A stretch of DNA of 64,000 bases from Oegoconia quadripuncta (GCA_949316235.1 OX438743.1:20643771-20707770), one strand, 5' to 3'. Numbered from the stretch's first letter, positions 1 through 9,789 are shown. The notes: generated from the sequence alone by a model not told the origin. Numbers and translations: made by a program.

Positions 1-66
1 GCCACAACACCGCGGGCAAGCTCGTATACATTTCATCGCGCCCTCAAATTAATATCAAAATCTCTC

Positions 67-600
67 GTGTTACTTTTTTGTTTTTTTTTTTTTTTTTTAT
101 GATTGACTGGATACACGTTTGACCACAATCTCACCTGATGGAAAGTGACGATGTGGTCGGAGATGAAGCACGCGATCTCAGTAAATGCCTATTCACTCTG
201 CTCTTGAAGATCCCAAGGTTGTAGGATTCAGGAAAGACTGACGCCGGAAGGGAGTTCCATGCCTTGGCTGTTCGGATGATGAATGAAGAATCGAACTTCT
301 TAGTGCGAATGTTCGGTATATTAACTATATACGGGTGGAATCCCTCCCCACGCCTAGTGGTCCGAAGATGGAAGGGTGACGGTGGAATAAGATTATGTAA
401 TTCCAACGCACACTCCCCGAAATGTATCCTGTAAAAAACTGAGAGACAGGCGACTTTGCGACGGTGTTCAAGGCTCTGCAATTTAGCAGTCATCGAACTA
501 TCACCTATAAGTCTCATGGCACGTCGTTCCACAGAATCGAGTGCAGCTAGTTGGTACTTGGCTGAACCATCCCAGAGGTGACAGCAATATTCCATGCATT
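67..600 (-). mobile_element. 5'-truncated Jockey/CR1-like LINE, C-terminus of ORF2
   Basis: A 154-codon reading frame (595 to 131, minus) encodes the last part of a non-LTR retrotransposon ORF2. The typical end motif KAWNSLPASVFPESYNLGIF and a basic tail VNRHLLRSRAS are present. It is followed by the CATCAGGTGAGATTGTGGTC 3' UTR and a poly-A tail seen as the T tract near 67-98. The reverse transcriptase itself is missing. The same 3' end recurs at 4893, 15905, 20428, 51474 and 59060, so this is one active-in-the-past family. Confidence 0.85.
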
Positions 601-639
601 ACTTCCTTTATATGATTTACTTACTCTCCACTAGTCAGG

Positions 640-915
640 CTGTATTCTATCCTCTACAATACATAAATATTTATATAAACATCCATGACTCGGGAATAAA
701 TGTTCGTATTCATCACACAACAAACAAGAGATAAACTCGCCTTTTGTGTATTGTAATTTCTGTCCTATGTCTGTTCAATGTATTTTTGTATATGCAATAA
801 AGTGTTAAATAAATAAATAAAAATAAATAAACATTTACCGCTTGCGGGATTCGAACCCGCAACCGTTGGTTTCGTTGACAGGGTCACTATCCACTACATC
901 AATCGGTCGTCGTCA
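640..915 (-). mobile_element. SINE-B copy split by a small insertion
   Basis: The right part (829-915) has the tRNA-like box B (GGGATTCGAACCCGCAACC in this orientation) and box A (TCACTATCCACTACATCAAT). The left part (655-715) is the body of the same SINE. Between them, about 716-828 is an AATAAAGTGTTAAATAAATAA-tailed insertion on the + strand. Compare the uninterrupted copy at 18541-18774. Confidence 0.7.
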
Positions 916-1037
916 TAATGAATGTTTGTTTAGAATTTCAATCCATAGTTTGGACTAGACCGCGTGATTTACACGAAGGAATATATATATTTTCACTCGA
1001 CTGCCTAAGTAAGGTGGGTAATGTTTTTCGAGTAACA

Positions 1038-1140
1038 TGACCTGCTTGGAGTAGTGGTTAGAAACTCTGCTGCTTTACCAAAAGGTCGCGGGTTCGAATC
1101 CCGCTAGGGGCATATGTTTGTATGATGAAAATGTCTTTCG
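1038..1140 (+). mobile_element. SINE-B head fragment
   Basis: The tRNA-like head GGAGTAGTGGTTAGAAACTC and box B GGTTCGAATCCCGCTAGGGG are followed by ATATGTTTGTATGATGAA. It is truncated after about 100 bp and the tail is missing. Confidence 0.7.
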
Positions 1141-1156
1141 AGTGTATGTAGGTATG

Positions 1157-1520
1157 TATACAGGGTGAAATTTTATTCGTGTAATTCCTGTTTACTGGTG
1201 ACTCCACTACAATACAATACAACACAACACAACACAACACAACACAACACAGCACAGCACAGCACAGCACAGCACAGCACAGCACAGCACAGCACAGCAC
1301 AGCACAGCACAGCACAGCACACCACACCACAACACAACACAACACAACACAACACAACACAACACAACACAACACAACACAACACAACACAACACAACAC
1401 AATACAATACAAATACTCTTTATTGCGCAAAATAATTTACAATAATTTTTGATGATAACAACTACTGATTACGAACAACTTTCCACTAAGAACCATAGCC
1501 GAATTCATGCGAATAATTCT
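1157..1520 (+). repeat. Dispersed repeat split by a LINE tail
   Basis: ACAGGGTGAAATTTTATTCG at the left resumes at about 1465 (CTGATTACGAACAACTTTCC). The same repeat is seen whole at 5950-6060 and 35189-35375. The intervening 1209-1460 is the pentanucleotide array plus the end of a LINE. Family unknown. Confidence 0.6.
1209..1412. repeat. Pentanucleotide array with nested motif variants
   Basis: About 40 copies of a 5-bp unit. The outer motif is ACAAT, next inward ACAAC, and the core is GCACA/ACAGC, with a small ACCAC patch near 1320-1330. It abuts AAATACTCTTTATTGCGCAA (to about 1460), which also flanks the ACAAT tract at 11229. It is therefore the expanded microsatellite-like tail of a LINE lying on the minus strand. 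Long frames through it are artefacts. Confidence 0.9.
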
Positions 1521-1742
1521 TGGACGTCCACTAAAGTTGGTTTCAGATTGGTTTTCATTGCATTTTTTTGATCGAATTATGAACTATGGTCCCTTGGGGA
1601 AAGTTATTTATAATCAAGAGTGGCGTCACCAGTTAATGGAAATTACACGAATTCAAATTCATCCTGTATCTGTATTTCTGTATATAAATTACGTAAGGTG
1701 AACCGTGGATGTTGTTTCAAGCATTAAACTTAGTTTTAGTTT

Positions 1743-1982
1743 CTTTTTTTTTATGCACAACGGGTTCGTACTTGACCGCAATCACACCTGATGCTAAGTG
1801 AAGATGAGGTCGAAGGTGGAAGCGCACTGACCCGGAAACCCCAACACATTTGGGGGACTGGCTATCTTATCTCTGACAACCGGAACACAACAATGCTATT
1901 AACATTGCTGCTTGGCGGCAGATTTAGATAAGATGGTGGTAGCTAGCCAGGCGGATATTTAAAATGCCCTACCACCAAACAA
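1743..1982 (-). mobile_element. SINE-A, head missing
   Basis: T-rich start (poly-A tail), then ATCACACCTGATGCTAAGTG, the conserved body GGGGGACTGGCTATCTTATC and ATGCCCTACCACCAA. The tRNA-like head is absent. It joins GTTTTTCTGGCACCCAAACA, part of another dispersed repeat also seen near 44340. Confidence 0.85.
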
Positions 1983-2702
1983 AAGTTTTTCTGGCACCCA
2001 AACAATAATGTTTGGGATATCTCTGACCACCCAATTTGGGATAAAGGTCGTGACATTATGTTATGTTTAAGTACACATAAATATATAAAACACACTTTGT
2101 CCCAGACCTTGCTGAAACAGAAGGGTGCCTAAGAGGCTAAGTGCGTTTCCTCTTTGGACACCCAGACTTAGCCTCTGAGCGAAATAGAAGCAAGCGTTCC
2201 GATCATTTGACGCTTCAAATTATGAGAAGGCTGCTGTAACTATTCATACTGCAATTATTTATTTTGCAACAAAAACATTTTGGTTTGGACTTGCAAATCC
2301 TCATGCAATAATGCGACGAGACTGTATACTTTCATTCTTTTCATTGTCTTTAAAATTGAGTTTTCTTCCCCCCACCCCCCTAGCTGGTACACCCTTCGCC
2401 TTGCCATAAATGGTTGCAGTAAAGTGCAGGAAGCCTGTTTATAGTTCAATGCAGACACGTAAAGTTTTAACATGCCATGAAACTAACGACATTAGTGTTT
2501 TGGCTCGGGATGAAGTTAGCTTGATATATTTGAGTAGGTAACTTGATGTTGCAATGTCATTCAATGTCGTAGCCATGTTACTGAAATGGTATAAGCTAAT
2601 GACCCATAAAAATGAATTCCTCATTGAAGTGGATGTCGTGTTAGAATGGAATTAAAAATGGGATTTTAGGGTTCCGTGTCTCAAATAGTCATAACAATAT
2701 AT

Positions 2703-3036
2703 CTTTATTTTTTGCACGGCGGGTTCGTTCTTGACCTCAATCACACCTGATGTTAAGTAAAGATTAGGTCGAAGGTGGAAGCGTACTGACTCGGAAACCC
2801 CAACACATTTGGGGGACTGGCTATATTTTCTCTGACAACCGGAACACAACAATGCTATTAACATTGCTGCTTGGCGGCAGACTTACATGAGATGGTGGGA
2901 GCTAGCCAAGCGGACATTTAAAATACCCTACCACTAACCAAACCGAGTACTTAAACATGTACCCCGCTGGGGATCGAAACCGCGACCTCCGAATCGTAAA
3001 CGCAATGTTGTTTATATTGAACCACGGAGGCGGTTA
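2703..3036 (-). mobile_element. SINE-A, near full length
   Basis: Runs from the T tract through CACCTGATGTTAAGTAAAG to box B (GGGGATCGAAACCGCGACCT) and the head end GAACCACGGAGGCGGTT. It lies about 200 bp upstream of the first THSD1-like exon. One substitution in box B would weaken polymerase III use. Confidence 0.88.
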
Positions 3037-3244
3037 AATTATCTTTAATTGAACCGGCAAAAATTGGCAATACACTTCAGTTCAGCAAATTTTCACATTT
3101 TGCAATGATGGAACGTTTACTTTGATATTGTGTTAATTTCAATAGAGTTCCTAATTCAAATTCTTTATAAGTATTCTGTCTATTCTATAACTATGTATTC
3201 ATATATCTATGTATGTATTCATATATCTATGTTACTTGTTACAG

Positions 3245-3339
3245 ATTTGCTCCCATCGAGAGCCGAGAGGACGATTTGATGGCGCGGTGACGCAGCATGC
3301 GACGGGTGTTCTTTCTGCTGCGTCTGCTGTTTGTCGCAG
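3245..3339 (+). CDS. Thsd1-like: THSD1-like exon 1: 5' UTR end and signal peptide
   Basis: The ATG at 3297 (A at -3) opens MRRVFFLLRLLFVA, a basic-then-hydrophobic signal peptide. It ends at 3339 in phase 1 with a strong donor GCAG|GTGAGG. Only exon 2 at 22345 (phase 1, GA then GGC) fits in phase, giving Gly-Gly at the junction. A TTACTTGTTACAG tract at 3232-3244 looks like an acceptor, so an upstream non-coding exon probably lies outside the window. The protein would enter the secretory pathway. The exon call rests on the signal-peptide reading, the donor and the phase match. Confidence 0.72.
3279..3290 (+). promoter_or_regulatory. Minimal upstream ORF in 5' leader
   Basis: ATG GCG CGG TGA (Met-Ala-Arg-stop) ends 6 nt before the presumed main ATG at 3297. 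If the leader is as proposed, ribosomes could initiate here and need to reinitiate. No direct evidence of use. Confidence 0.4.
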
Positions 3340-3400
3340 GTGAGGATGAGATAGATAATTGTTTGAAATTATAGTTTTTAGAGTGAGGATATAATAGAAT

Positions 3401-3733
3401 ACAATACAATACAATACAATGCAATGCAATGCAATGCAATGCAATGCAATGCAATGCAATGCAATGCAATGCAATGCAATGCAATGCAATGCAATGCAAT
3501 GCAATGCAATGCAATGCAATGCAATGCAATGCAATGCAATGCAATGCAATGCAATGCAATGCAATGCAATGCAATGCAATGCAATGCAATGCAATGCAAT
3601 GCAATGCAATGCAATGCAATGCAATGCAATGCAATGCAATGCAATACAATACAATACAATACAATACAATACAATACAATACAATACAATACAATACAAT
3701 ACAATACAATACAATACAATACAATACAATACA
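3401..3733. repeat. Long (ACAAT)4(GCAAT)45(ACAAT)17 array
   Basis: Four ACAAT units (3401-3420), about 45 perfect GCAAT units (3421-3645), then about 17 ACAAT units (3646-3730). It starts 62 nt after the exon-1 donor, inside intron 1. The right flank AAATACACTTTATTGCACAA matches the LINE 3' end next to the arrays at 1209 and 11229, so this too is an expanded LINE tail. Open frames across it are repeat artefacts. Confidence 0.95.
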
Positions 3734-3878
3734 AATACACTTTATTGCACAACAGAAAAGAAAATACAGTTTCAGAAAAGTGGTAAGAATAGAATGTACA
3801 ATTTGGCGACCCCGTAGTTGTGCGGTATTAAATAAGGATGCAAATACAAACTGCATGAATAAATATAAATAAATAAAG
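3734..3878 (-). mobile_element. LINE 3' end carrying the expanded tail
   Basis: AAATACACTTTATTGCACAA begins the 3' UTR of a LINE on the minus strand. About 140 bp are left, ending near AAATAAATAAAG at 3878. No coding remnant can be seen. Confidence 0.6.
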
Positions 3879-3879
3879 A

Positions 3880-3962
3880 TAGTGTGATGACGCGTTGAAG
3901 CCAGATAGGATTGGTGCTCTTCTCTGCTGTGTCTGCTGTTTAACGTAGGTCAGAGGGTCGTG
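3880..3962 (+). pseudogene. Degenerate second copy of THSD1-like exon 1
   Basis: CTCTGCTGTGTCTGCTGTTT followed by AACGTAGGTC aligns with TTCTGCTGCGTCTGCTGTTT then GTCGCAGGTG of exon 1, and the bases before it (GTGATGACGCGTTGAAG) resemble GGTGACGCAGCATG. The initiator ATG is lost and the donor is altered (TAGGTCAG). Probably a local tandem duplication with the LINE/pentanucleotide insertion between the copies. Short and degenerate, so chance is not fully excluded. Confidence 0.45.
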
Positions 3963-4196
3963 CTCGTGGCGCGTTGTTGAAATGTGCGATGGATACTCTT
4001 CGATGTTATGCGACAGGGGCTGTTGTTGCGCGCACGAGAAGTGAAATTCGGTATAATAAAACAAGTTTGTGATGCAGTAGAATCGCCTATCTATTGCATC
4101 GCCTATCGCCCCTTAACAGGGTTTATCTTACACGGCATCCCATACAAACTTACAAGTCCAAAATTTTCGAAATGACCGATTCTAATTAAATTTATA

Positions 4197-4502
4197 CGTT
4201 TTTTATAGACAACGGGTTGGTACTTGACCTCAATCACCCCTGATTTTAAGTGAAGATGAAGTCGAAGGTGGAAGTGTACTGACCCGGAAACCCCAACACA
4301 TTTGGGGGACTGGCTATCTTATCTCTGACAACCGGTACACAATAATGCTATTAAGATTGCTGCTTGGCGGCAGATTTAGATACGATGGTGGTAGCTAGCC
4401 AGGCGGACATTTATAATGCCCTACCACCAACCAAACCGAGTACTTAAACGTGTACCCCGAATCGTAAACCCTATGTTGTTTACATTGAGCCACGGAGGAT
4501 GG
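4197..4502 (-). mobile_element. SINE-A with internal deletion at box B
   Basis: Tail and body are normal (CACCCCTGATTTTAAGTG, GGGGGACTGGCTATCTTATC). ACGTGTACCCCGAATCGTAA shows that the box-B segment has been deleted. The head ends GAGCCACGGAGG. Confidence 0.85.
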
Positions 4503-4799
4503 CCATTTAAACCATTTATTTCCACACACCGAAAAAAAAAAACAAAAAGTAATTTACGAACTGATGATGATGATCGTACATGATGATGATGACTCCTCTT
4601 CGAAAATGTTCTCTACTAACTTTTTAGATCTATATATGTGCTTTGTATGAATAAAGTTTCATTAAAATCGGTTTATTCGTTTCGAGAAATTTGGACTTGA
4701 CAGTATGTACCTAATAACGGGTGGGGTAATCCCTCTTAATGAGGAACCAGTACACTACTTGTCGCAGTCAGAATAAGCTTGTAATAAACATATTTTAAT

Positions 4800-5240
4800 T
4801 TATATCATCATCATCATCTCAGCCCGTAAACATCCCACTGCAGGTATATAGGTCTTTCCTCGTATATGAGGGAGTATGGCATGGAATGGAATGGAGCCAA
4901 GGCATGGAACTCCCTTCCGGCGTCAGTCTTTCCTGAATCCTACAACCTTGGGATCTTTAAGAGCAAGGTGAATAGGCATCTACTGAGATCGCATGCTTCA
5001 TCTTCGGCCACAGTCCATCACGCTGTCTTAATGCGGGTTGGGGACTTCACATGGCTTAGAATTTTTATTTCTCATGGAAGTTTCCTCACGATGTTATCCT
5101 TCACTGTTTAAGTGCTATACGGTAAACTCTACATTTATCTTAGGTTTTGTGATAAGATGACGGTAGTATACGTTTATTGTACGTAATTAGGTAATGCAAA
5201 CCTTTTGTCACAAGTTCACATCTGCATCGTAAAGGCAGAG
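4800..5240 (-). mobile_element. SINE-C/RTE-tailed element split by a LINE fragment
   Basis: Begins with ATCATCATCATCTCAGCCCG and TTCCTCGTATATGAGGGAG, the 3' end shared with 60500-60640. It resumes at about 5018 with CACGCTGTCTTAATGCGGGT and TTCCTCACGATGTTATCCTT. The tRNA-like head is not clear here. Confidence 0.65.
4893..5017 (+). mobile_element. Jockey/CR1-like LINE C-terminal fragment nested in SINE-C
   Basis: Encodes AKAWNSLPASVFPESYNLGI and the following basic segment, as at 131-595. Only about 125 bp are present and the CATCAGGTG 3' end is missing, so this is a fragment rather than a normal 3'-anchored insertion. Confidence 0.75.
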
Positions 5241-5474
5241 AAAGGGTACAGTGGGATGGAAAATTGAATTTGTTTTGCACTCAGGTAGACAATGCGAGTC
5301 AAGCGACATACTTTATAATACTAGAGAGGAGACCCTACGGGGCGCAATTTCATTACACCACCTTCCACCCGCTAAGGGGGGAAACAGACTAAGTAACCAT
5401 GATAAAAAGTTTATTTAAGTACTGCTTGACAAAGAAATTTTTAGGCGAATTACACATCAGTTCGTGAACATCAT

Positions 5475-5660
5475 TTTTTTTAATCCACAACGGGCTTAGC
5501 ACATGACCTCAATTACACCTGATGTTAAGTGATCCGGAAACCCCATTTTATTTTGGGGGACTGGCTATCTTATCTCTGACAACCGGAACAACGGACCGGT
5601 AGCTAGCCAGGCGGACTTAATATGCTCCACCACCAACCAAACCGAGTACTAAATATGTAC
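5475..5660 (-). mobile_element. SINE-A, internally deleted and truncated
   Basis: T tract, ATTACACCTGATGTTAAGTG, then a jump to the GATCCGGAAACC body. It ends at CCGAGTACTAAATATGTACT, before box B. Confidence 0.75.
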
Positions 5661-5684
5661 TTATATTGAAAAACTACTGTACTC

Positions 5685-5945
5685 ATATTGAGAGAGTATG
5701 GGCCATGGTCCTCCACGCTGGCCCAATGCGGGTTTGGGGATTTCACATGCCTTCGATTTTTTTTATTTCTCAGACATTTAGATTTCCTCACGATATTTTC
5801 CTTCACCGTTTAAGAGCAACCGGATAAATGCACATAAGTAATTAAACTAAATTTAAAAACTCATTCGTATATGCCTGCCTCGGAATCGCAGCTGCATCTC
5901 CCACATTGGGAGACTGTGTCTGCTCCACTGAGCCACCGACGCTCT
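5685..5945 (-). mobile_element. SINE-C copy
   Basis: The head at the right, CACTGAGCCACCGACGCT, is the reverse of AGCGTCGGTGGCTCAGTG. The body contains TTCCTCACGATATTTTCCTT and GCGGGTTTGGGGATTTCACA. The same family is at 60391-60650. Confidence 0.7.
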
Positions 5946-6060
5946 TTATACAGGGTGAAATTTAATTCGTGTATTCAACAGGTGTTTACTGATGACTCCA
6001 CTTCTGGTTACGAACAACTTTTCCCAAAGAACCATCCCTGTAGTTGGATCTTTACGGGCT
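5946..6060 (+). repeat. Dispersed repeat (GTGAAATTTAATTCGTG family)
   Basis: ACAGGGTGAAATTTAATTCG through ACGAACAACTTTTCCCAAAG matches 1157 and 35189. Unclassified. Confidence 0.55.
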
Positions 6061-6133
6061 GAAATGATGACATTGTCTGGTTATTTACCAGTTTACCTCG
6101 TATTTTGCTTGGTACAAGTAATATTTATATTTG

Positions 6134-6350
6134 ACGACCGATTGGTGTAGTGGATAGTGACCCTATCAGCGAAACCAACGGTTGCGGGTTCGAATCCCGC
6201 AACGGGTATATGTTTGTATGATGAATACGAACATTTATTCCCGAGTCTTGGATGTTTATCCGTTATCTAGTATCCATAGCACATGCTTTGCTTAGTTTGG
6301 GACTAGATGATTGGTGTAAGTGTCCTAAATATTTATTATTTATTTATTTA
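6134..6350 (+). mobile_element. SINE-B, near full length
   Basis: Head CGATTGGTGTAGTGGATAG, box B GGTTCGAATCCCGCAACGGG, body ATGAATACGAACATTTATTC and GCTTAGTTTGGGACTAGATG, with a TATTTATTTA-rich end. The two polymerase III boxes look intact. Confidence 0.85.
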
Positions 6351-6840
6351 AATAGAGCATGTAGCTTAAGCTGCATAGGTGGCCTAAGCGTTACCATTGC
6401 GTATGTAACACTCAAAAGTCGGAACAGCTTCTTAAAGTCCGTGCTCCTTTGGTGGATGATGCGTCTGAGTAGCCACGTAGCCGTGGCGGAAAGAGCGCTC
6501 ATCATTTCTTCCACCCAAAGAGGAACTTCCTCCCAGTCAGGAATTGCCATGGTTAACTTGGAAATCCCTGAATATACTCCAGATCCAGGCTGATGCAAGG
6601 ACAATCTGAGCAGATGGGGACATGTAGAAGAAATAAGAATCCGATATGGTGCCTCCCAGCAAACTATGGCCCATTTTTACACGCCCAGCGTGCCCAGACA
6701 TCGGCACGCTTAAAGACCTATTGCTTAAAGATTAAAGATAATGCTATTAACATGGCTAATTCTTAGGTTCCAAAAATTTAACACCTTTTTGGTAACCGCC
6801 ATCGACACGAAAAGAAAAAGATTGCGGATGTACATTATGG
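6351..6840. other. Unidentified segment
   Basis: Contains an 86-codon frame on the minus strand (6604-6344) and a 113-codon frame on the plus strand. Neither has a family I recognise. More GC-rich than the surroundings and possibly an old LINE relic. Confidence 0.25.
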
Positions 6841-6844
6841 TTAG

Positions 6845-7377
6845 TAAAAATGTACATATATACATTTTTTTGTAAATAAATACTTATTATAAATGAAAAC
6901 ATCCATAACTCGAGCTAAGAACTGTTCGAGCTAATACCCGCTGCTCAATTTAACCGATACACTTCTCGCCGAAAATTAAATTTCCATCCACATCACCTGG
7001 ATGAGTGGAAGTCTACCACTGTACGTTTCTCAAGAAACTTCTTACCACGTACGACCACCCTGTGGAACGGACTTCCGGCAGCGGTATTCCCGAACGAGTA
7101 GGTACGACATTGGAACCTTCAAGAAACGAGACTACACCTTCCTCAAAGGCCGGCAACGCATCTGTGACCCTTTTGGTGTTGCGGGTGTCCATGGGCGGCG
7201 GTGATTGCTTTCCATCAGGTGACCCGCATGCTCGTTTGCCGCCCTCTCATATAAAAAAATAAATAAAAAACTCTGGTACACATGTCCGTATTCATCACAC
7301 AAACATTTACGATTCGAATCCGCAACCTTTTGGTATAGTGGTCAGAGTTGCTAACCACTACACCAAACAGGTCGTCA
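6845..7377 (-). mobile_element. SINE-B split by a LINE insertion
   Basis: Left part GTAAATAAATACTTATTATA and CATCCATAACTCG; right part CTGGTACACATGTCCGTATT to the head CTAACCACTACACCAAACAG. The uninterrupted order is seen at 10630-10796. AACTC is present at both junctions and fits a target-site duplication. Confidence 0.8.
6925..7265 (+). mobile_element. 5'-truncated LINE with frameshift
   Basis: The + strand reads [17 protein letters not shown] in one frame and then [16 protein letters not shown] in another, the usual C-terminus of a lepidopteran LINE ORF2. The 3' UTR GGCCGGCAACGCATCTGTGA and poly-A end at 7262 follow. The frameshift lies near 7100. The same 3' UTR is at 29535-29660. Confidence 0.8.
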
Positions 7378-7390
7378 TATGTATTATTTA

Positions 7391-7790
7391 TTATATTTAT
7401 TTATTTTGGAAAGCCCCCAACTTGTAGATTAGTGCATTTTCTCCCTTATTCGGCGGTGGTTCTCGCGAGAAAACAATTTTTTGTCCAACTTTTTATTTAC
7501 GCTCTGCCGGGGAAGATGGATGGTGGCAAAAATGCTTTCCGTGTTGGAAAACTTCACAATAGGCTGTATCAGGGAAGTTAGTGATATCTGTAAATTTTGT
7601 GACTTAGACTATCTTCTCCGTGTGTGTACGGAATCATACACTTGTAAATTAGTGACAGATCAAACATTAATATCCTCATGCATAAGTCAACGATACGCCA
7701 TGTAGCTTAGATTACCTACCAGACTTTTATGTACAAATTAGTGCTCCTTGTGGTTTCCCAGGCAGCGATCTACCTTCGAGATTATTAAAG
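7391..7790. other. No recognisable feature
   Basis: Intron-1 sequence. The frames here are short and have no motif I can name. Confidence 0.4.
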
Positions 7791-8000
7791 TACTAATTTC
7801 CGCCCCCGGTTTTGACTGCGTGGAATATAAACTTTATCGCGGAAATTTATTTATCCCGCGGGTACTACTCACTTTACCGGGATAAAAAATATCCAGGGTA
7901 CCTAAATTCTATCTATATACCAAATTTCATCCAAATCCGTTCATCCGTTTCGCCGTGGTTGAGCAACAAACAAACAAACAAACTTTCGCATTTTAATCAA
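7791..8000 (-). mobile_element. LEP1-like Helitron
   Basis: TTTCCGCCCCCGGTTTTGAC is the reversed 3' end, followed by TTTATCCCGCGGGTACTACT and CCGTTCATCCGTTTCGCCGT. The ACAAACAAACAAAC stretch marks the 5' region. The exact CTAG end has decayed. Confidence 0.75.
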
Positions 8001-8162
8001 AAACAATCTAGCAAATATTACATTTTTCACATTTATCATATAGTTCAGGAATTTTTGCATTTCTGACTTTTTTTTTCTTTATTTTATGTCATCAAACAGT
8101 TGACATAATAAAATGTTTAGATAAAGTAAACTTATTAACCTAATTGTCCCACCAAATGTACT

Positions 8163-8227
8163 TTTTTATGCACGATTGGTTAGCACTTGACCTCAATTAC
8201 ACCTGATGTTAAGTGAAGATGAAAAAG
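8163..8227 (-). mobile_element. SINE-A tail fragment
   Basis: TTAGCACTTGACCTCAATTA and CACCTGATGTTAAGTGAAGA only. Confidence 0.7.
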
Positions 8228-8396
8228 AAGTAAACTAGCTTACCGTCTGTGACTTCGTCCGCGTGGAAACGAAATAAAATATAAATTATGACTTGAATTA
8301 GGAATTCTTTAAATGACAGTGAAAACCGTATCAAAATACATTGGGCAGTTTATACCACTAAGCGCACAAATATACAGGTTAGCGTCACTATGAACC

Positions 8397-9013
8397 TCGA
8401 AATTCAAACGTGCGAAGAACTGTCGTCCGAAAGATCGTAGTTCTGATACTCTGTTGGTCGACACATTGCTTGTGAGATAAACCATACTTCTTCGACGAAC
8501 GCTAGTGAGAAAGAGACCTTTGTAGCTAGAGAGCAAGCAAGCGAGCAAGAGATGTCGAAGCACCACAACACTTTTTTTTTATCCACAACGGATTAGCACT
8601 TGACCTCAATCACATTAAGTGAAGATGAGGTCGAAGGTGGTAGCGTACTGACCCGGAAACCCCATCTTATTTGGGGGACTGGCTATCTTATCTCTGACAA
8701 CCGGAACACAACAATGCTATTAACATTGCTGTTTGGCGGCATATTTAAATAAGATGGTGGTAGCTAGCCAGGCCGACATTTAATATGCCAACCAACCAAA
8801 CCGAGTACTAAAATATGTACCCCGCTGGGGATCGAATCCGCGACCTCCGACTGTTGGTTAAGTTCCATGTTAGATTGAACATGGTGAACATACCTGTGAG
8901 TTCTTTCGCACTAGCGTTCGTCGAAGAAGTATTCTGTCGCTGTGTCAACCAATGTGTCGACCAACAGAATATCGGAAATAAATCGTAACTACACTTTTTC
9001 GCACGTGCATATT
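8397..9013. mobile_element. Foldback element with SINE-A in the loop
   Basis: Left arm (about 8397-8515) contains ACTTCTTCGACGAACGCTAG and CTGTTGGTCGACACATTG. The right arm (about 8895-9013) contains their reverse complements CTAGCGTTCGTCGAAGAAGT and CAATGTGTCGACCAACAG, with ACGTGCGAA at the outer ends. The SINE at 8571-8872 sits between the arms. No transposase; family unknown. Confidence 0.6.
8571..8872 (-). mobile_element. SINE-A
   Basis: T tract, a shortened tail (TCACATTAAGTGAAG lacks part of CATCAGGTG), the GGGGGACTGGCTATCTTATC body and box B GGGGATCGAATCCGCGACCT. The head end is diverged. Confidence 0.85.
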
Positions 9014-9789
9014 TCTATATACGGACTCAACAGACAGATGTGACTTTGTTTTATACTATTTAGATATTTCAGATCGCTACGTCAAAACAAAGCCAGCAAA
9101 TTCCATTACGGTTGTTTACCGAGAGATAATGACCGATTATTTAACAGAGCTTCCAAATTAGTCGCAAATTAGCAACTCGATTCACGTTGACACAATTACA
9201 TGTCTCAACTTAAGAGGGTGCATCAGGTTCAGGGACGCACTCATCTGGTTAATTAAGATTTCTTTCATGTTAACACCACGCCCACTCTAAAATGTACGTA
9301 CGTTGGTATTCTCCATGAAATAATTATTGTACGTATCCTAAACTACTACTACCACAGTTCATGTTCACTTCGCAGGTGGATACCTGAAATAAAGGGCAGT
9401 ACCTAGTTCAGACAATAGTCTCTATCAGAGATAGTGTTTTTACTAGCTTTTATCAATTAATTGTTATTGTTCAAATAAGAAAGATACATTTAAATATTTT
9501 ATAGAAACTACAAATTAGGCGGCATTATCGCTAACAGTGATCTCTTCCAGGCAAACCTATCATCATGAAATTTAATACAAGTAATTAAGTAGGTTAGCAT
9601 ATATTATTTATATATATTTTTTCTACAACAGTAGTATAAATAATTTTGCATTCCACATACACGGTTAGGTTAGAATATTATATTGAAATCTGCCACACTC
9701 ACATTAAATAATCAAGAAAGATCGCGTGAAGGAATACTTAAATAAGTTCTACATATTATTATATATAATATTTTATTTATATTGAGTCT
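9014..9789. other. No gene; one LINE 3' UTR echo
   Basis: AATTAGGCGGCATTATCGCT and GTGATCTCTTCCAGGCAAAC near 9516-9560 match the reversed LINE 3' UTR seen at 11305-11365. Otherwise AT-rich with nothing recognisable. Confidence 0.45.

Noticed and set aside
838..915. tRNA gene
   Set aside because: Good A and B boxes but no complete cloverleaf or discriminator end; the sequence continues into a SINE body. The same applies to the other SINE heads.
1058..1452. Long Cys/Val-rich and Gln/His-rich frames on both strands
   Set aside because: Translations of the pentanucleotide array.
3239..3872. Frames of 120-205 codons on both strands
   Set aside because: Translations of the (GCAAT) array; they also overlap exon 1 only by chance.
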